Shown: piece after piece, positions 42,840 to 54,390 of the stretch | How positions within the stretch are numbered: position 1 is the stretch's first letter | How the letters are laid out: each line of letters starts with the position of its first letter | Origin: Phragmites australis | Taxonomy: Eukaryota > Streptophyta > Magnoliopsida > Poales > Poaceae | Direction: 5' to 3' | Assembly: GCF_958298935.1 (NCBI RefSeq) | Contig: NC_084932.1 | Location: 15,541,501 to 15,605,500, forward strand | DNA length: 64,000 bases | The notes under the pieces: model-generated | What the model was told of the DNA's origin: nothing | What the model saw: only the letters and a program-made list of their open reading frames with translations | The model's database searches: none | Translations under genes and position numbers: made by a program

Positions 42840-43695
42840 CGTATGTCATATTGGAAAAAGATATATATGCCGCTCTGTATTCCTATGTCTGATATACCTG
42901 TTTGAGAGGTACATGGGAATTCTCAAGTAGTATTTGTGGAACCGATCTCATCTGGAGGGCAGCATCATCCAATCTTACACAACCAAAGATGTAGTCAATT
43001 TCTGCATAAATCATGTGAAGAACCTCAGAGCTATAGGTGTTCCTATGTCGCGCCATGAGGAGAGGCTGGATGAGAAAGGGGCCATAGGTAGGGAAACATT
43101 CGTTGCTGACTATGCCATGTTATCTAAAGCCTATTTCACGGTGTTGCAACACATGACTGATGTATGCCTGCATATCAACATGCACAAGGAGATTTTGTAC
43201 GGAAGCTTGGATAACAAACGAGCACAACCGTAGATAAGATAGTAAGAACATGGTACAAAACAACTGTGTCTGCATGGAAGCCTTCCAGGACAAATGTGGG
43301 GTGTGTGAGTACTATAGGTACATAGAGGAGATTTGGGAACTCGACCATGTACATTTCAAGATCCCCTCTTCTGGTGTCGTTGGATCGCACTCTCAAGTGT
43401 TAAGGTCAACAAGTACGGTGACTGCTTTGGACCTCGAACGCGCCGCATACAAAAACAAACTATTTGTACTCGCTAAGCAAGTTGTTCAGGTATTTTATGT
43501 GCAAGACCTGGCAAATCCAAAGCCTCAAGTAGTCCTTCAGGGGAAAAGAAGGATTGTCGGAGTTGACAATATGTTGTGGACCAAGAAGAGTACAAGAAAT
43601 TTGATGAGTACCCTCTTGGAGATGGCATCACCCTCAACGAACAAAACTTTCTACCGGCGCTTGCTATTTACGTGATGATCATCAAGAAGGGATGA
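42840..43695 (+). pseudogene. TNP2 transposase C-terminal part
   Basis: L-F-E-R-Y-M-G-I-L-K (about 42900) is the block usually read as P-F-E-R-Y-M. It is followed by N-R-S-H-L-E-G-S-I-I-Q, T-T-K-D-V-V-N-F-C, I-G-V-P-M-S-R-H-E-E-R-L-D and V-L-Q-H-M-T-D-V-C. After frameshifts near 43230, V-N-K-Y-G-D-C-F-G-P, then V-V-L-Q-G-K-R-R-I-V-G-V-D-N, then D-E-Y-P-L-G-D-G complete the usual C-terminal order. No single frame spans the region. Confidence 0.75.
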
Positions 43696-44876
43696 TTGTC
43701 AAAGCTGTATGTTTTATTATTGTGTACCTATATATTAGTGTGCAGATATCTTCAGATGGATTTTGCGGAGCTTTTGCTTAACTTTTTCTCAAATTGTACC
43801 CGAATAGAACTTGAGTTGACCTCCATAAAGGCGTCGTCTCCCTAACCCTAATTGAGTCAAATCAGGACTCTACCATGCCTGTGAGTATAAATTGAGACCA
43901 CTAGACCTTTCTCAAATCATCACGCAACTTTTGCCCAAGTCACCGAGGTCTATTAGCCACTGCTCCATTGCTCATCTCCATGTTCACTGTCACTAGGCTT
44001 CACCACGAGTCATCGACATCCACATGTTGTTTAGTCAAGTTTGCCATGAGCATCTGGTCATGTTTCACCGCTGGTCAGAGTAAGCCAACCATCGCAGTGT
44101 GTTCTGGCGAGAATCTTACAGTCGCGCCACCACGGGAGCCTCTGAGCTGCCATCTCGCACGTTGGAGCCAAGCGAGGTGAGTTTTCCACCATCCGATATG
44201 AATTTCATGGTTGTGATTAGATCATAGCGTACCATAATATTTTCATCTGATTTGGAGTTTCTATGAATTAGTAATGAATTTTGCAAGTTTTAATGAATTG
44301 TCTGAAAAATCAAAAGTACAGATGGTCAACACTAAAAACCATCTATCTTAATGCCCCATACATATTACACACTTGCGCCTCTTCTGTTCCAATACCTATG
44401 CTGCCACCTCCTTAACCCTAGCCGCCTCCTCTATCTGATGACCTCGACAACCTCCACAAAGATCCCTCACCAGCAAACTTGGCTATCTCCCCGATGACTC
44501 TTGGGCACCGCTCTCTCCTTAGTCACTCCTCCGTTTCCGGTGATTCCTCTTTCCCCATGACTCCTCTCTCCCCAGTGACTCCTTCCTCCGCATGATTCCC
44601 TCCTCGACGTCCTCCCTCCGTGGTGACCTCCCTCCCTAGCATAGGTAAGGTACCCGGTCTTTGTTTTCCCCATTGTTGCTCTATGATGATATAAAAAATT
44701 GTATTACATTGTAAAAAATTTGTGACCAAAGATGGTTGATATAATATGTTTAAAAAGGTCTCTGATACGTAAGAAGCTACATATGTTAGAAGCTACAATA
44801 GTTCTCTTTAGCATATGAATTTTTCCTATTTTGAAGATGGCATATGGCGATGATCTTGAACGCTTGAGGCCACTTG
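43696..44876. mobile_element. CACTA 3' region, non-coding
   Basis: The left part (43790-44170) has a TATA-like GAGTATAAATTGAG at about 43880. A paired 'acagatggt' and 'accatctatctt' at about 44315-44350, and 'aaagatggttgatat' near 44730, look like subterminal repeats. Frames at 43968-44180 and 44467-44729 have no motif. Confidence 0.4.
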
Positions 44877-47142
44877 TAACACCCCAGGGCCACCAAAAAA
44901 CCTAGGATGCCACTAAACTACGCAACCTACAACTAGCCATAATAAAAAAAATGGCAGCATCTTCTCTATGAAAAAAATATCACGGAAGCATTAACATAGA
45001 TAAACAAGATATGCGGATTATCACAATAACGGATAGAAACATCCTAACATGAACCAAAGGGAAAATATTAAGTTTAACTTCACCACCACACTTTAAACTA
45101 CAAACGTACGACTCTAAGGACTAAACTTTATTTATTATTACAGCACAATGATAAAAAGAATATAGGCATGAAGTGCAAAACGTGCTGCTACATTCCCATC
45201 CCTTCATGACATGCATCAAATACCTAGAAGGAGTAATGCAAGGGTGAGATATAAAATCTCAGCAAGCAAACTTGTTTTGACAAGTTATTTAAACCACAAG
45301 TTGATTAAGCATCGATTTAATACAGTTTTCTCAAGACATAAGACATGTTAGGATAGTATTAACAACATTAAAGAATAACTCCAAATAAAGATCACAACCA
45401 CGTGTGTAACTTCATATCCACAATAACATATAAATGTTATTAATCTCCAAGGATGCATATGAATGCAATGATGTCTTCTTTTACATCGCACCCCTCCTCG
45501 GGCAACGTACGATGTGTACCAGTACAGTCGTGATCTTTACGACATAACTTCCAATGCATATGCAAATGCAAATGCGCATGGTAGAATATGCTGCAATTGC
45601 ATTAAAGTATACTACCAATAATACTTCAACTTCATCCTCAGGTCAAATAACAATATAGCTCACAAGAATTGTAGCAACGTAAGGATGGATATAAGTCAAT
45701 GATTAAACATGCTTAAATATAAAGCATAACATAAAGTTCAGATCATAGTTAAATTGTCATGGTTCTGAAATAAAGGTGTAGGTAATGAAAATAACAAGTC
45801 AAAACGGTAGCAACAACATAGCTACGTTTACTTGCCTTCTACCGACGATAATAGACAACTTCAAGTGTGAGACGAAGAACCACCACCTAAACATAACCAT
45901 AACTCAGCACCAACACTCCTCATAACATGCAAATACATAAAACAAAACGCTCCTATGCCCGAAACCCTCAATCAAGACATATCGACCAAAAACAGCACAC
46001 ACGCATTAGTTTGACAGGAGCAGCAGTAATTATCTTTTTCTTAACTATTTTTCTATCACGGATATAATAGCAAACGAATACATTTTCGGAAACTACAGAA
46101 CAAGGGCTACAACGTTCGTTGAGACGACACAATTTTCTCATGCCTCTAAGGTCTCCTAAATGACATAGCAAAACAGCCCCAGAAACATGTCGTTAATTTC
46201 AGACAGCGGCCACCCAAACTTGTTTATCTCCAGAAATACGCAACGAAAAATTCTAAAATTTTGTGGAAATGTAGATCATAGCACAAGCTTCAACTTCTGT
46301 ATTATTAGGATCTTAAAAAAACATCATTATCATGGCCTAATCGAGCTCTGAACATTCAATACTGAAATATGTCAATGATCGATTGCAGAAAATTCAGAAT
46401 AGCATAACCGGAGCTATATCAAACGCAAAATTTCATACTACACACCATTGGAAAGATTAACAAATCCTCTACAACTTCCTAGTTATTCTGAAAAACTGGT
46501 TTGGCCTCTAAGATGCCCAAAAACGGAATAGATCTATTACTGTTCAGAATCTCGCCAGAATCTGACAGCCAAATTTAAAACTTCATATCTGCTAATCTAC
46601 ATGGCCAAAACTTCTAAAATTTCACTGGTACCTAGGTTTCGAAGTTAGCTACAACTTTCTAGTTGATCACTTCCACAGAACAAATCATCTAGGTCACCGA
46701 AACATCAAGAACACGCACACTGCTCAATCTGCCTGCGCGCAGAAACTCAGTTCGACCCAAAACCACAAATTCCCCTAACCAAAACCTTTCAAACCAAGAT
46801 CTACCGGCCACAATCATCAACCAAAACATGAAGAACAGCAGGGGAATTGTTACCTTAGGGCACCACAGCAAGAAAACTCCAAAATCCCCTAGCTTCAAAC
46901 CTCCTCTTCCCCTCTTCTCCTTGATTTCCTCGCTGCCCTTCCCTTCCCCTTCTTCTCCTCTTTCTTTCTCTTCTCTCTACTGCACAAGAGCAACAGCAGG
47001 GGGGGTGGCGGCATAGAAGAGGGACGGCTAGGGTTTGGTGGGGTGGAGGGGGAAAAGAAGGGGGGGGGGGCATGGGCCTTTGGGGGAGGGGCTGGGCTAA
47101 CCGGCCCAAGCCCAGGTTGGCTTAGCCCACTCTCATGGTTAA
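44877..47142 (-). repeat. Chromovirus (Tekay-like) LTR, truncated
   Basis: It begins TGTAACACCCCAGGG on the plus strand, the complement of a common Tekay LTR end. It then carries 'gggtgagatataaaatctcagcaagcaaac', cut here into the words 'gggtgagata' and 'ctcagcaagc', as in minus-strand Tekay LTRs. A GC-rich block (46890-47140) follows, but the AT-rich end and TGACA terminus are missing, so the right side is lost. ORFs inside (45968-46171, 46689-47109, 46828-47016) are not supported as genes. Confidence 0.5.
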
Positions 47143-47248
47143 AGCTTCTCTATTTTAAAAGAAATGTACTGCTGCAATTTGCCTCACTTTCTTCTCTTTT
47201 CTTTCCCGGCGAGAGCTTCTCTATTTTAAAAGAAATGTACTGCTGCAA
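47143..47248. repeat. 36-bp direct repeat, 70 bp apart
   Basis: 'agcttctctattttaaaaga' plus 'aatgtactgctgcaat' occurs at 47143-47178 and again at 47213-47248, with no difference that I can see. The unit including the spacer is about 70 bp. Confidence 0.75.
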
Positions 47249-47580
47249 TCCATCTGGAGTCATTGTGGCATTGGAATAGTTAGTGCCGGTGTTTGAACTC
47301 TGGCAGCCTAGTCTGGGGGACACTCAACTTATCTTGGACGAGACTCATGTGTTTTCTTGAAATCTTGGGGCGACCAAATTGATGATCCTGCTGCTTTTCC
47401 CTTAAATATGTAATAGGCTTCTTCTTGTTTGATAATTGTACTGGAGGCAGTGCTGATATTTTGCCTGTCTAACATGCTACCACTACTATTTCCTTGTCTA
47501 TGAAATAGAGTTTAGCATGAATAGATGCAAAACTGATCAGAGTGTGCTATAGTTATTCTCGAGATTAATCAATGGTATAT
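47249..47580. other. Unassigned stretch
   Basis: No open frame or repeat recognised. Balanced composition could reflect host or captured gene sequence. Confidence 0.3.
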
Positions 47581-48442
47581 CTGTGATACCTGAAATCATA
47601 GCTAGATAAGTCATTAGATGCATGGCCCTCGAGTACTCGAGAAGACCGAATAGTAAGGAAAAAGACTAAAACAAAGCTTAAAGCATATCGGATTTTCTGC
47701 GAAACTTTTATCAACTTGCGCATTCAATCAGCACATAAACATGAACTCAATAGAGAGCACACGTGAGACAAACTAGGACTTCAGAACCTTTTTGGCCGTT
47801 AGGCGTGAGATGTCTGACAATCTCTATGCCGTTATGCATCCTGAGGTATAATTGTCCGCTATCGACTCAACACATGTCTCCGTTAGTTTTATTCAATGTG
47901 ATCAACGTAGAGCCAGATAAAATTTTACAAAAAACATGGTATTATGATGTAGCCCCCGACTCTATGGTCAAGGAAGAAATTACTCGACTAGAGAGTAAAA
48001 AAGGACATACCAGTACTGTTGGTCGATAATGTAGTCAAACAAAGAGTAAAGTTCCAGCATCGAAGGTATGCGATATAGCCCCCGACTCTTTGTTTGATGT
48101 GGCAATCAAGACAGAGAGTAGAGCATATGCATCAACACACCATCCTCGACTGAATACTCGAGAGTACAAGCCCCCGAGCATTATTGTTTTACTGTGATGT
48201 GAATACCGAGTGAGCTCGAACCGCCGGGTAGGTGGGCATTAAAAACCCAATCCCATTTGTGCTCATTTTCACCGTAATCTTGATTTAACGCATCATAATG
48301 ACTGCCCATCCCTCTTTACAGAGATGAGACAAGCCATAATGCCATCATGACATCTCGACTTCGCCGAACGCGCTAGCCTGAGGCGACGCTATCATTTCAG
48401 ATCTTGACAATTATGTTTATATAGTAAGACCCATTCCCCCCG
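47581..48442 (-). mobile_element. Element E: 3' region with polypurine-like motifs
   Basis: Three copies of 'agcccccga' (about 47952, 48077 and 48170) are each the complement of TCGGGGGCT, a motif that precedes the 3' LTR in many grass Tat elements. I could not define the 3' LTR of E. The ORF 47763-48029 has no motif. Confidence 0.4.
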
Positions 48443-48452
48443 CTATAAATAG
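48443..48452 (+). promoter_or_regulatory. TATA box of the element E antisense unit
   Basis: CTATAAATAG in a C-rich context, 87 bp upstream of the ATG at 48539 with an intervening pyrimidine-rich leader. This spacing is appropriate for a plant RNA polymerase II promoter. Confidence 0.55.
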
Positions 48453-48538
48453 AGCAGACTCAAAGCCGTCTGTCTTTCATATCGCACCCCTTTGTTTCCT
48501 TTGCCCATTACCTTCTAGGATTTGTAGAGCTTGAAGCC

Positions 48539-49195
48539 ATGACCACCACTCCATCTCCACCTCGTGAACTAATCCCAGAAGTCCTTTCCCCTAGTTCTCT
48601 CGCCATGGTCCCTCCTGAAATCATTATCGTTTCCTCCGACGACGAGGAATTGAGTGGTAGGCCTAAGAAAGAGAGGGAAGAAGCGCCCACTACACATAAT
48701 CGCTGTTCCCTCATTCAGCATGTTCGCCATTACATCAAGACCTATGCTTCATGCCAAACGGCGTAGCGCTCTGCATGGGGGAGGATTGAGGATAGTGGTG
48801 ATCTCAACCAGATCATTGACCGAGCCGCCATCGAGGTCTTCGGTGGGGGAGACTTTAGGTCATCACCAGCTAAGGAGGCGCGGTCATCTTCTCCATCGAC
48901 AACTGCCAGATCGCCTTTGCACCACGCAGAAGACCACTCGGCATCACCGGCATCGACCAGCAAGTCTAGTAGGGTCTTCTCCTTGGCCACATTCCCTGGT
49001 CCTTATGCTGGTCAGCGGCCGGTCCCTGGAATGATCAGTAGCCATCTGAGGGAGGAGTATAAAAGGATAAAAGGTTCCTCAACTCGTTCAAGGGCGAATA
49101 AGATTTTTTTTGAAAGATCTAAGCTAATCCTTTCTGTTAATTTTGCATTAGCCACATGGATTAGAGTGAAAAAGAAAAACTATGTAATCGAGTAG
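48539..49195 (+). pseudogene. Element E: antisense serine/acidic ORF
   Basis: It is transcribed opposite to E pol. The first frame (75 residues) reads M-T-T-T-P-S-P-P-R, then S-S-L-A-M-V-P-P-E-I-I-I-V-S-S-D-D-E-E-L-S, and stops at 48766. A second frame from about 48780 continues with I-I-D-R-A-A-I-E-V-F-G-G, serine/alanine-rich sequence and H-L-R-E-E-Y-K-R, ending at 49195 close to the integrase C-terminus of E. The I-I-x-x-S-S-D-D-E-E core recurs in element B's small unit. I do not know its function; acidic serine stretches of this sort can be interaction or phosphorylation motifs. Confidence 0.5.
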
Positions 49196-49239
49196 CCAAC
49201 TGAATCGAATGTAATTGAATTACCTGTAACCTATCTTTT

Positions 49240-50480
49240 CTATGAGTAAAACTTTTGGAGTTGATCGATGTTCCACAAGTGCTCGAGTATCTCGCCGTTT
49301 GGAGTAGATAGCTGTACCGACCCAGGCCGAGTGACCTTGACTACTATGTAAGGTCCTTCCCACTTATGCGATAACTTGTGGCACTGAGCCTATTTCTTCA
49401 CCTTCCGTAGGACGAGGTCCCTAGCAGCGAGTTGCCTGGGTTGAATTTTCTGGCTTTGATATCTACACAACGCCTGCTGATACTTAGCCACTCGAATAGA
49501 CGCTCGATCTTGGTACTCCTCAAGTAAATTTATGTCATCCGCTTGTAAGTGCTCCCGCTCTTCTTCAGAGTGACTTTCCACTCGAGGTGATTCGAACTAC
49601 AACTCAGTCGGGAGCACCGCTTCCGCTCCATAAACCAAGAAGAAAGGAGTTTCACCGTTGGCCCTATTAGTCGATGTACGAATGACCCATAGTACCGAGG
49701 GAAGCTCTTTTACCTAGCATTTTGAGTAGGCTTTTAGCCTGTCGAAAACATGAGTTTTGATACCCTGCAAGACTATACCATTAGCACGCTCAACTTGACC
49801 ATTACAATGCGGGTAAGCTACTGAGGCGAAACAAGTCTTAATGCTGAATTCTTCGCAGAATACAATAAAGGTTCCACTTTTGAACTGGCTACCATTATCC
49901 ATAATTATGCGATGTGGAATGCCAAATCAAGTAATTATGATCCTTAGGAACTTCTTGGCCGCTTCTGCGGTTATTTTTCTTACGGGTTCGGCCTCTATCC
50001 ACTTGGTGAACGTGTCGGTAGCCATGAATAGAAACTTGTAACCACCTTGGGCCCTTGGGAATGGTCCCAGGATATCCAAGCCCTAGACGGAGAAAGGCCA
50101 AGAAAGAGGAATTGTTTGCAGAGCTTGGGCTAGTCGAGTGGTCTGCCTTCCAAAATATTGGCACCTTTCCCACTTTTTACCAGCTCAGAAGCATTTTGGA
50201 GGGCAATCGGCCAATAGAATCCTTGGCGGGAAATTTTTCCGACCAAGGTGCAAGAAGACGCATGATTACCATATGTGCCTCCATGGATATTGAGCAATAT
50301 TTTATTGCCCTCTTCCTAAGTGATGCACTTTATCAAAATTCCATTACTCCCCTTTCGGTAGAGTTTGCCATCTACCAAAACGTAGAGCTTGGATTTATGA
50401 GCAATTTTCTCTACAGACGCATCATCATTAGGGATGTCTCGACCCTCGACATAGGCTTGGCACGAAGTCTTCCAAGTCGG
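49240..50480 (-). pseudogene. Element E: integrase
   Basis: On the minus strand the core carries M-D-N-G-S-Q-F-K-S-G (about 49880) and the glutamate in N-G-Q-V-E-R-A-N-G (about 49800). The usual A-Y-P-H-C-N-G block replaces H-P-Q-S-N-G. The C-terminal part has R-V-A-K-Y-Q-Q-A, D-L-V-L-R-K-V-K, W-E-G-P-Y and a final L-Q-K-F-Y near 49245. The zinc-finger part (50000-50480) is scattered among frames. Stops are frequent. Confidence 0.75.
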
Positions 50481-50599
50481 GTTGCATTCGAGTAGTGCAG
50501 CATCCGTGTCTGCAGGTTTTGCCTCACTGACCTGACCAAACTGCTGGTCGAATTGGGTAGCATCCGTTCGCCAAACTGTCGGGACAGATGGCTTAAGGA

Positions 50600-51082
50600 G
50601 TTTCTCAACGAAGACCCCTATGGGTACCGGTGCTCAAGAAGAAGCGAGTCTAGTAAGTTCATCTGCACCAGAGTTATCACTCCTTCTAATATGCATCACT
50701 TCCAGCCCTTCGAACTTTTGCTTGAGCTTTCACACCTTGAGTAAGCCGCCATGTTGTCGTTCAAGCACTGGTACTCCTTTTGAACTTGGTTTATGACTAG
50801 CTGTGAGTCCCCTTTCACATTATTAGAGGCTTTAAAGTCTAACTAGACAACGTACCTGAGTTTGTCGTCCGGTGGATATTTGAGCACAATGCCAGCCCCC
50901 GATCCCTGGAGCGTGAGCGATCCATCAAAAAAGAGCGTCCAATGATCTTCGACCATGTTTGTCCTTTTTTCCCCAATGCTTGTCCATTTGGCGATGAAAT
51001 CTGCTAACACTTCAGATTTCATGCTTGTGCGTGGTGCGTAGCTTACATCGAACTCATTTAGTTCTACCGCCCATTTCGCAAT
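50600..51082 (-). pseudogene. Element E: archaeal-type RNase H (Tat-specific)
   Basis: Downstream of the gypsy RNase H are A-K-W-A-V-E-L-N-E-F-D-V-S-Y, then E-V-L-A-D-F-I-A-K-W-T, W-T-L-F-F-D-G-S, and L-D-F-K-A-S-N-N-V with G-D-S-Q-L-V-I-N-Q-V. Having this second RNase H is diagnostic of the Tat lineage. The catalytic D of F-F-D-G-S and of G-D-S remain. A gap follows N-N-V where E-Y-E-A and the next block should be. Confidence 0.75.
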
Positions 51083-52330
51083 TCATCCAGTAGCTTCACG
51101 ATTGTGTATTACATCCTTCAGCGGATATGTCGTTATGACCGTGATCCTGTGTGCTTGAAAGTAGTGCCGTAACTTCCAGGAAGACATCAAGACTGCATAT
51201 ATCAGCTTATGTACTTGCGGGTATCGTAGCTTAGCATCATGTAGAACCTCGCTCACATAATAAATAGGTTTTTGGACCTTGGCCTTTTTCTTGGGGCATT
51301 CTCGTTTGGCTGCTAGTATCGTGCTTACGACTTGTGTGGTAGCTGCAATATACAAAAAGAGCTCTTTCTCATTAGGCGGTGTAAGAATCAATGGGAAGAT
51401 AAGTACCTTTTTAAGTCCTGGAAAGTGCGTTCCGCTTCCTCTGTCCACTCGAATCGGTCTTGTTTCTTCAACAACCTAAAGAAAGGCATTTCTCGCTCGC
51501 AAATACTAGAAATGAACTGATTAAGAGCAATGATGCAACCTGTTAGTTTCTAAACCTCCTTTAGTGTTCGAGGTGACCGCATATCGTCGAGAGCCTCAAT
51601 TCTGCATGGGTTAGTCTCAATGCCTCGACTAGACACCAGGAAGCCGAGAAGCTTGCCGGACGGCACACCAAACATGCACTTTTTGGGGTTGAGCATCATG
51701 CGATACTTCCTGAGGTTGTCGAATGTTTCCGCGACATCATCAACCAATGTGTTTCTGGTTTCCGACTTGACTACGATATCATCGACGTATGCTTCTACAT
51801 TGCACCCGATTTGGGGTTGTAAATAGTTTTGAATACACCTTTGATACATAGCATTAGCGTTTTTTAAACAGAAAGGCATCTTTACATAACAAAATATACC
51901 GAAGGGAGTAGAAAAGCTTTTTTCTCCTCATCCTCTAATCCCATGCTATTTTGGTGATACCATGAAAAGGCATCTAGAAAACATAGCAATTCGCAGCCTG
52001 CCATAGAGTCGACGATCCGGTCGATGCATCGGAGGGGAAAAGGATCCTTGGGGCAAGCTTTGATGAGGTCAATGAATTCGATGCACATTCTCCATCCACT
52101 ATTGACCTTGTTGACGAGGACGGGGTTCACGAGCCACATAGGATGACGCACTTCTCGAATGAAGCCTGCCTTTAGGAGTTTATCGACCTTCTCCTGGATG
52201 GCCCGCTTCCTATTTTTCGCAAATCTTTGCTGCTTCTACACCACAGGTTTGGCACCAGGTTTAACAGCTAGTCAATGCTCGATCACCTCCCTAGGGACCC
52301 TGGGCATATCGGACGATTGCCATGTGAACA
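51083..52330 (-). pseudogene. Element E: reverse transcriptase and gypsy RNase H
   Basis: From right to left: L-V-N-K-V-N-S-G-W-R-M-C-I-E-F, F-L-D-A-F-S-W-Y-H-Q, M-P-F-C-L-K-N-A, then the intact catalytic Y-V-D-D-I-V-V-K-S (about 51780), G-F-L-V-S-S-R-G-I, and the connection/RNase H with P-I-Y-Y-V-S-E-V-L and L-R-H-Y-F-Q-A-H (51083-51448). A frameshift separates 51879 from 51882 and others lie near 51500. It reads as a comparatively young copy, with long frames retained. Confidence 0.85.
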
Positions 52331-52524
52331 CGTCTTGGTTTCCCTGGAGGAGGTAACGAGCTCGAGTTCCTATTTGGGGTCAAGATTGGCCCCAATCTTA
52401 ACCATCTTCAATGGTTCAGACGGGTTGGGAGGCACTTCCTTAACGCAACCACCGGTCTTCTTATTGTTGACGCCATCATTGATCTTGCCTTTGGTGTCGT
52501 CGGACTCAGAGGTGCTAGCAAGAC

Positions 52525-53181
52525 TTACGAGCCTGGAGTTTTTGGCCTCGACGACATCTTGGTGCCTTTGAAGCTTAGAATTTGCGTCCTTGGGATGATA
52601 GCCACTCGACCGAAGTGTTCGACCATATCTAGGCTTTGCTTATAGCGTTTGACCGCTGTGCGTTGATCCCCTTTAACTATAATGGCCCCCTTAGGACCCG
52701 GGATCTTGAGCATTTGGTAAGCATAGTGAACCACTACCATGAACTTTCCCAGCATTGGGCGGTGTAGAATCACATTGTACGCCGTCTCGAAGTATGTGAC
52801 ATCAAAGGTCAGCTTTTCTGTGCAGAAATTGTTGGGCGTGCCAAACGTGACCGGCAGCTCGATCTGGCCGAGAGGTATGGTCGATGAGTTGGGAGTTATG
52901 CCGTGGAAAGGCTCGACTCCTGCTTTAAGCTTTGATCTCTGAATTCCCATCTTGTCTAAGGTTTTCGAGAAAATGAGGTTGAGTGAACTACCACCATCAA
53001 CTAGATTCTCAAAACTTTGATGTTGACTATGGTCAGCTAAACCACGATCGGGTATCAACCAGGATGTGGTATCATGACCGGATGATCGGTTTGACCAAAG
53101 GTGATCGACTGTTATAACCACCTGAAATACCGAGTGGGCCCAGTTAGGGCCAAGTTGACTTCTCGCTCGATTGCCTTGCAC
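52525..53181 (-). pseudogene. Element E: aspartic protease
   Basis: The 218-residue frame contains L-V-D-G-G-S-S-L-N-L-I-F (active site), L-K-A-G-V-E-P-F-H-G-I, I-E-L-P-V-T-F-G and F-E-T-A-Y-N-V-I-L-H-R-P, the second conserved block where the family has L-G-R-P. It is collinear with the start of reverse transcriptase after a short gap. It belongs to a different Tat family from A, B and H, since its gag and LTR words do not match. Confidence 0.8.
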
Positions 53182-53282
53182 TGCCTTTTGGACTCATACG
53201 TGGCGGATCCTCCGAAGATGTGCGCCAAGCTATGGTCTGCCTCATGGAACTGGGGCTCACTGCCCTCAATGTTTCACTTAGC

Positions 53283-54385
53283 CTACTTATTGCCACACTC
53301 AGTGTTCTCCTTGATCTTTTCATCAAGCTTCATGAACACATAGCACTCGTCGAAGTTATGCTGGTTGCTCCGATGGATGGGACACCACTTCCTATCATCT
53401 CGACTGTGGCCTTTGTTGTCCCCAGTGTTGCGCGATTTATTCCTGTCAACCGCAGCTATAGTCATATCAGATCCCTTGCGCTTGTCATTGGGTTTGGTCT
53501 TCTTTCCTCCACTCTTTGAGGACTCGGGTTTTCCTTTCTAGATTCAAGGTTTTTAACGCGCACATGCGCTTGTTCTCATTTGCGCACTTGTCAGCTAACT
53601 CGAAAAGCTCTTTGACTATACGGATCTTCCGAGTAGCCATCTTTCCACTAAATCTATGTCCTGAACACCCAGTTCGAAGGCGATGATTACAGACTCATAG
53701 AAGATGTCCGGGATCGTGTTACACTTATCACTAAACCGGCGGATAAAATCTTGAAGAGATTCATTATCACCTTGGTGTAGCTAGTGGAGATCGTTCTCCA
53801 TTCCTGGGCACTCGAATGTGCCTTGGAAATTGGCTATGAACTGAGCCTTAAGTTCTGCCCATGAACTAATCGAGTTGGGTGGCAAGTTTAGCAACCAGGA
53901 CATTACAGTTCCATCAAGGGCGGATAATAGGTAATTGGCCAGTACTCGATTGTCACCACCAACTGCTTGAATAACAGTGTTGTATATCTACAACCACTCA
54001 TTGTGATTTATTTTTCTGTCATATTTTTTAATCGAGCCCACTTTGAACTTCGGGCCACCTTATTGACCAAAGTTTGTGGACGAAAGCCTCGCAACCTCTG
54101 TCAAACTCATCAGGAAGAGGTGGTGGGGAACTGTCACGCCTGCCTCCTCAAGCAGGGGAGCCATGTCGACCACCCCGTCTTATAGATCTACTGTCATAGT
54201 AGCGGCGATCATCTTCACGATGTTCTTCACGGTGGTTTTAGATCATAGTCCGTAGATCATGCCGATTGTGAGGAATACAATTCCTTAGGTCTTCTTGATT
54301 TCCACGCCTATGGATGCGGCAGCTACAGTTTGGCCCACATTGTCGTGTTCGGGCTCAACCACCTGAGCTTCCCGTCTGAGATTAC
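53283..54385 (-). pseudogene. Element E: gag
   Basis: On the minus strand the core reads W-L-L-N-L-P-P-N-S-I, W-A-E-L-K-A-Q-F, N-F-Q-G-T-F, L-Q-D-F-I-R-R-F-S and S-V-I-I-A-F (about 53930-53680). A basic K-S-G-G-K-K-T-K segment and the C-P-I-H-R-S-N-Q-H-N-F-D-E-C zinc-knuckle-like block (53283-53465) follow. Numerous stops occur. The N-terminus is cut at 54385-54390 by the insertion of element F. Confidence 0.7.
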
Positions 54386-54390
54386 CCTAC

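Larger units (their letters stand above)
38596..44876 (+). mobile_element. CACTA (En/Spm-type) transposon, 3' end missing
   Basis: The left terminus reads CACTACTACAGAATGC. Inverted and direct copies of 'agacggct' and 'agctatctgta' fill the next 350 bp as subterminal repeats. An acidic ORF and a broken TNP2 transposase follow in plus orientation. No matching right terminus (ending TGTAGTAGTG) is visible before the chromovirus LTR at 44877, so the end was lost or displaced. Confidence 0.75.
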
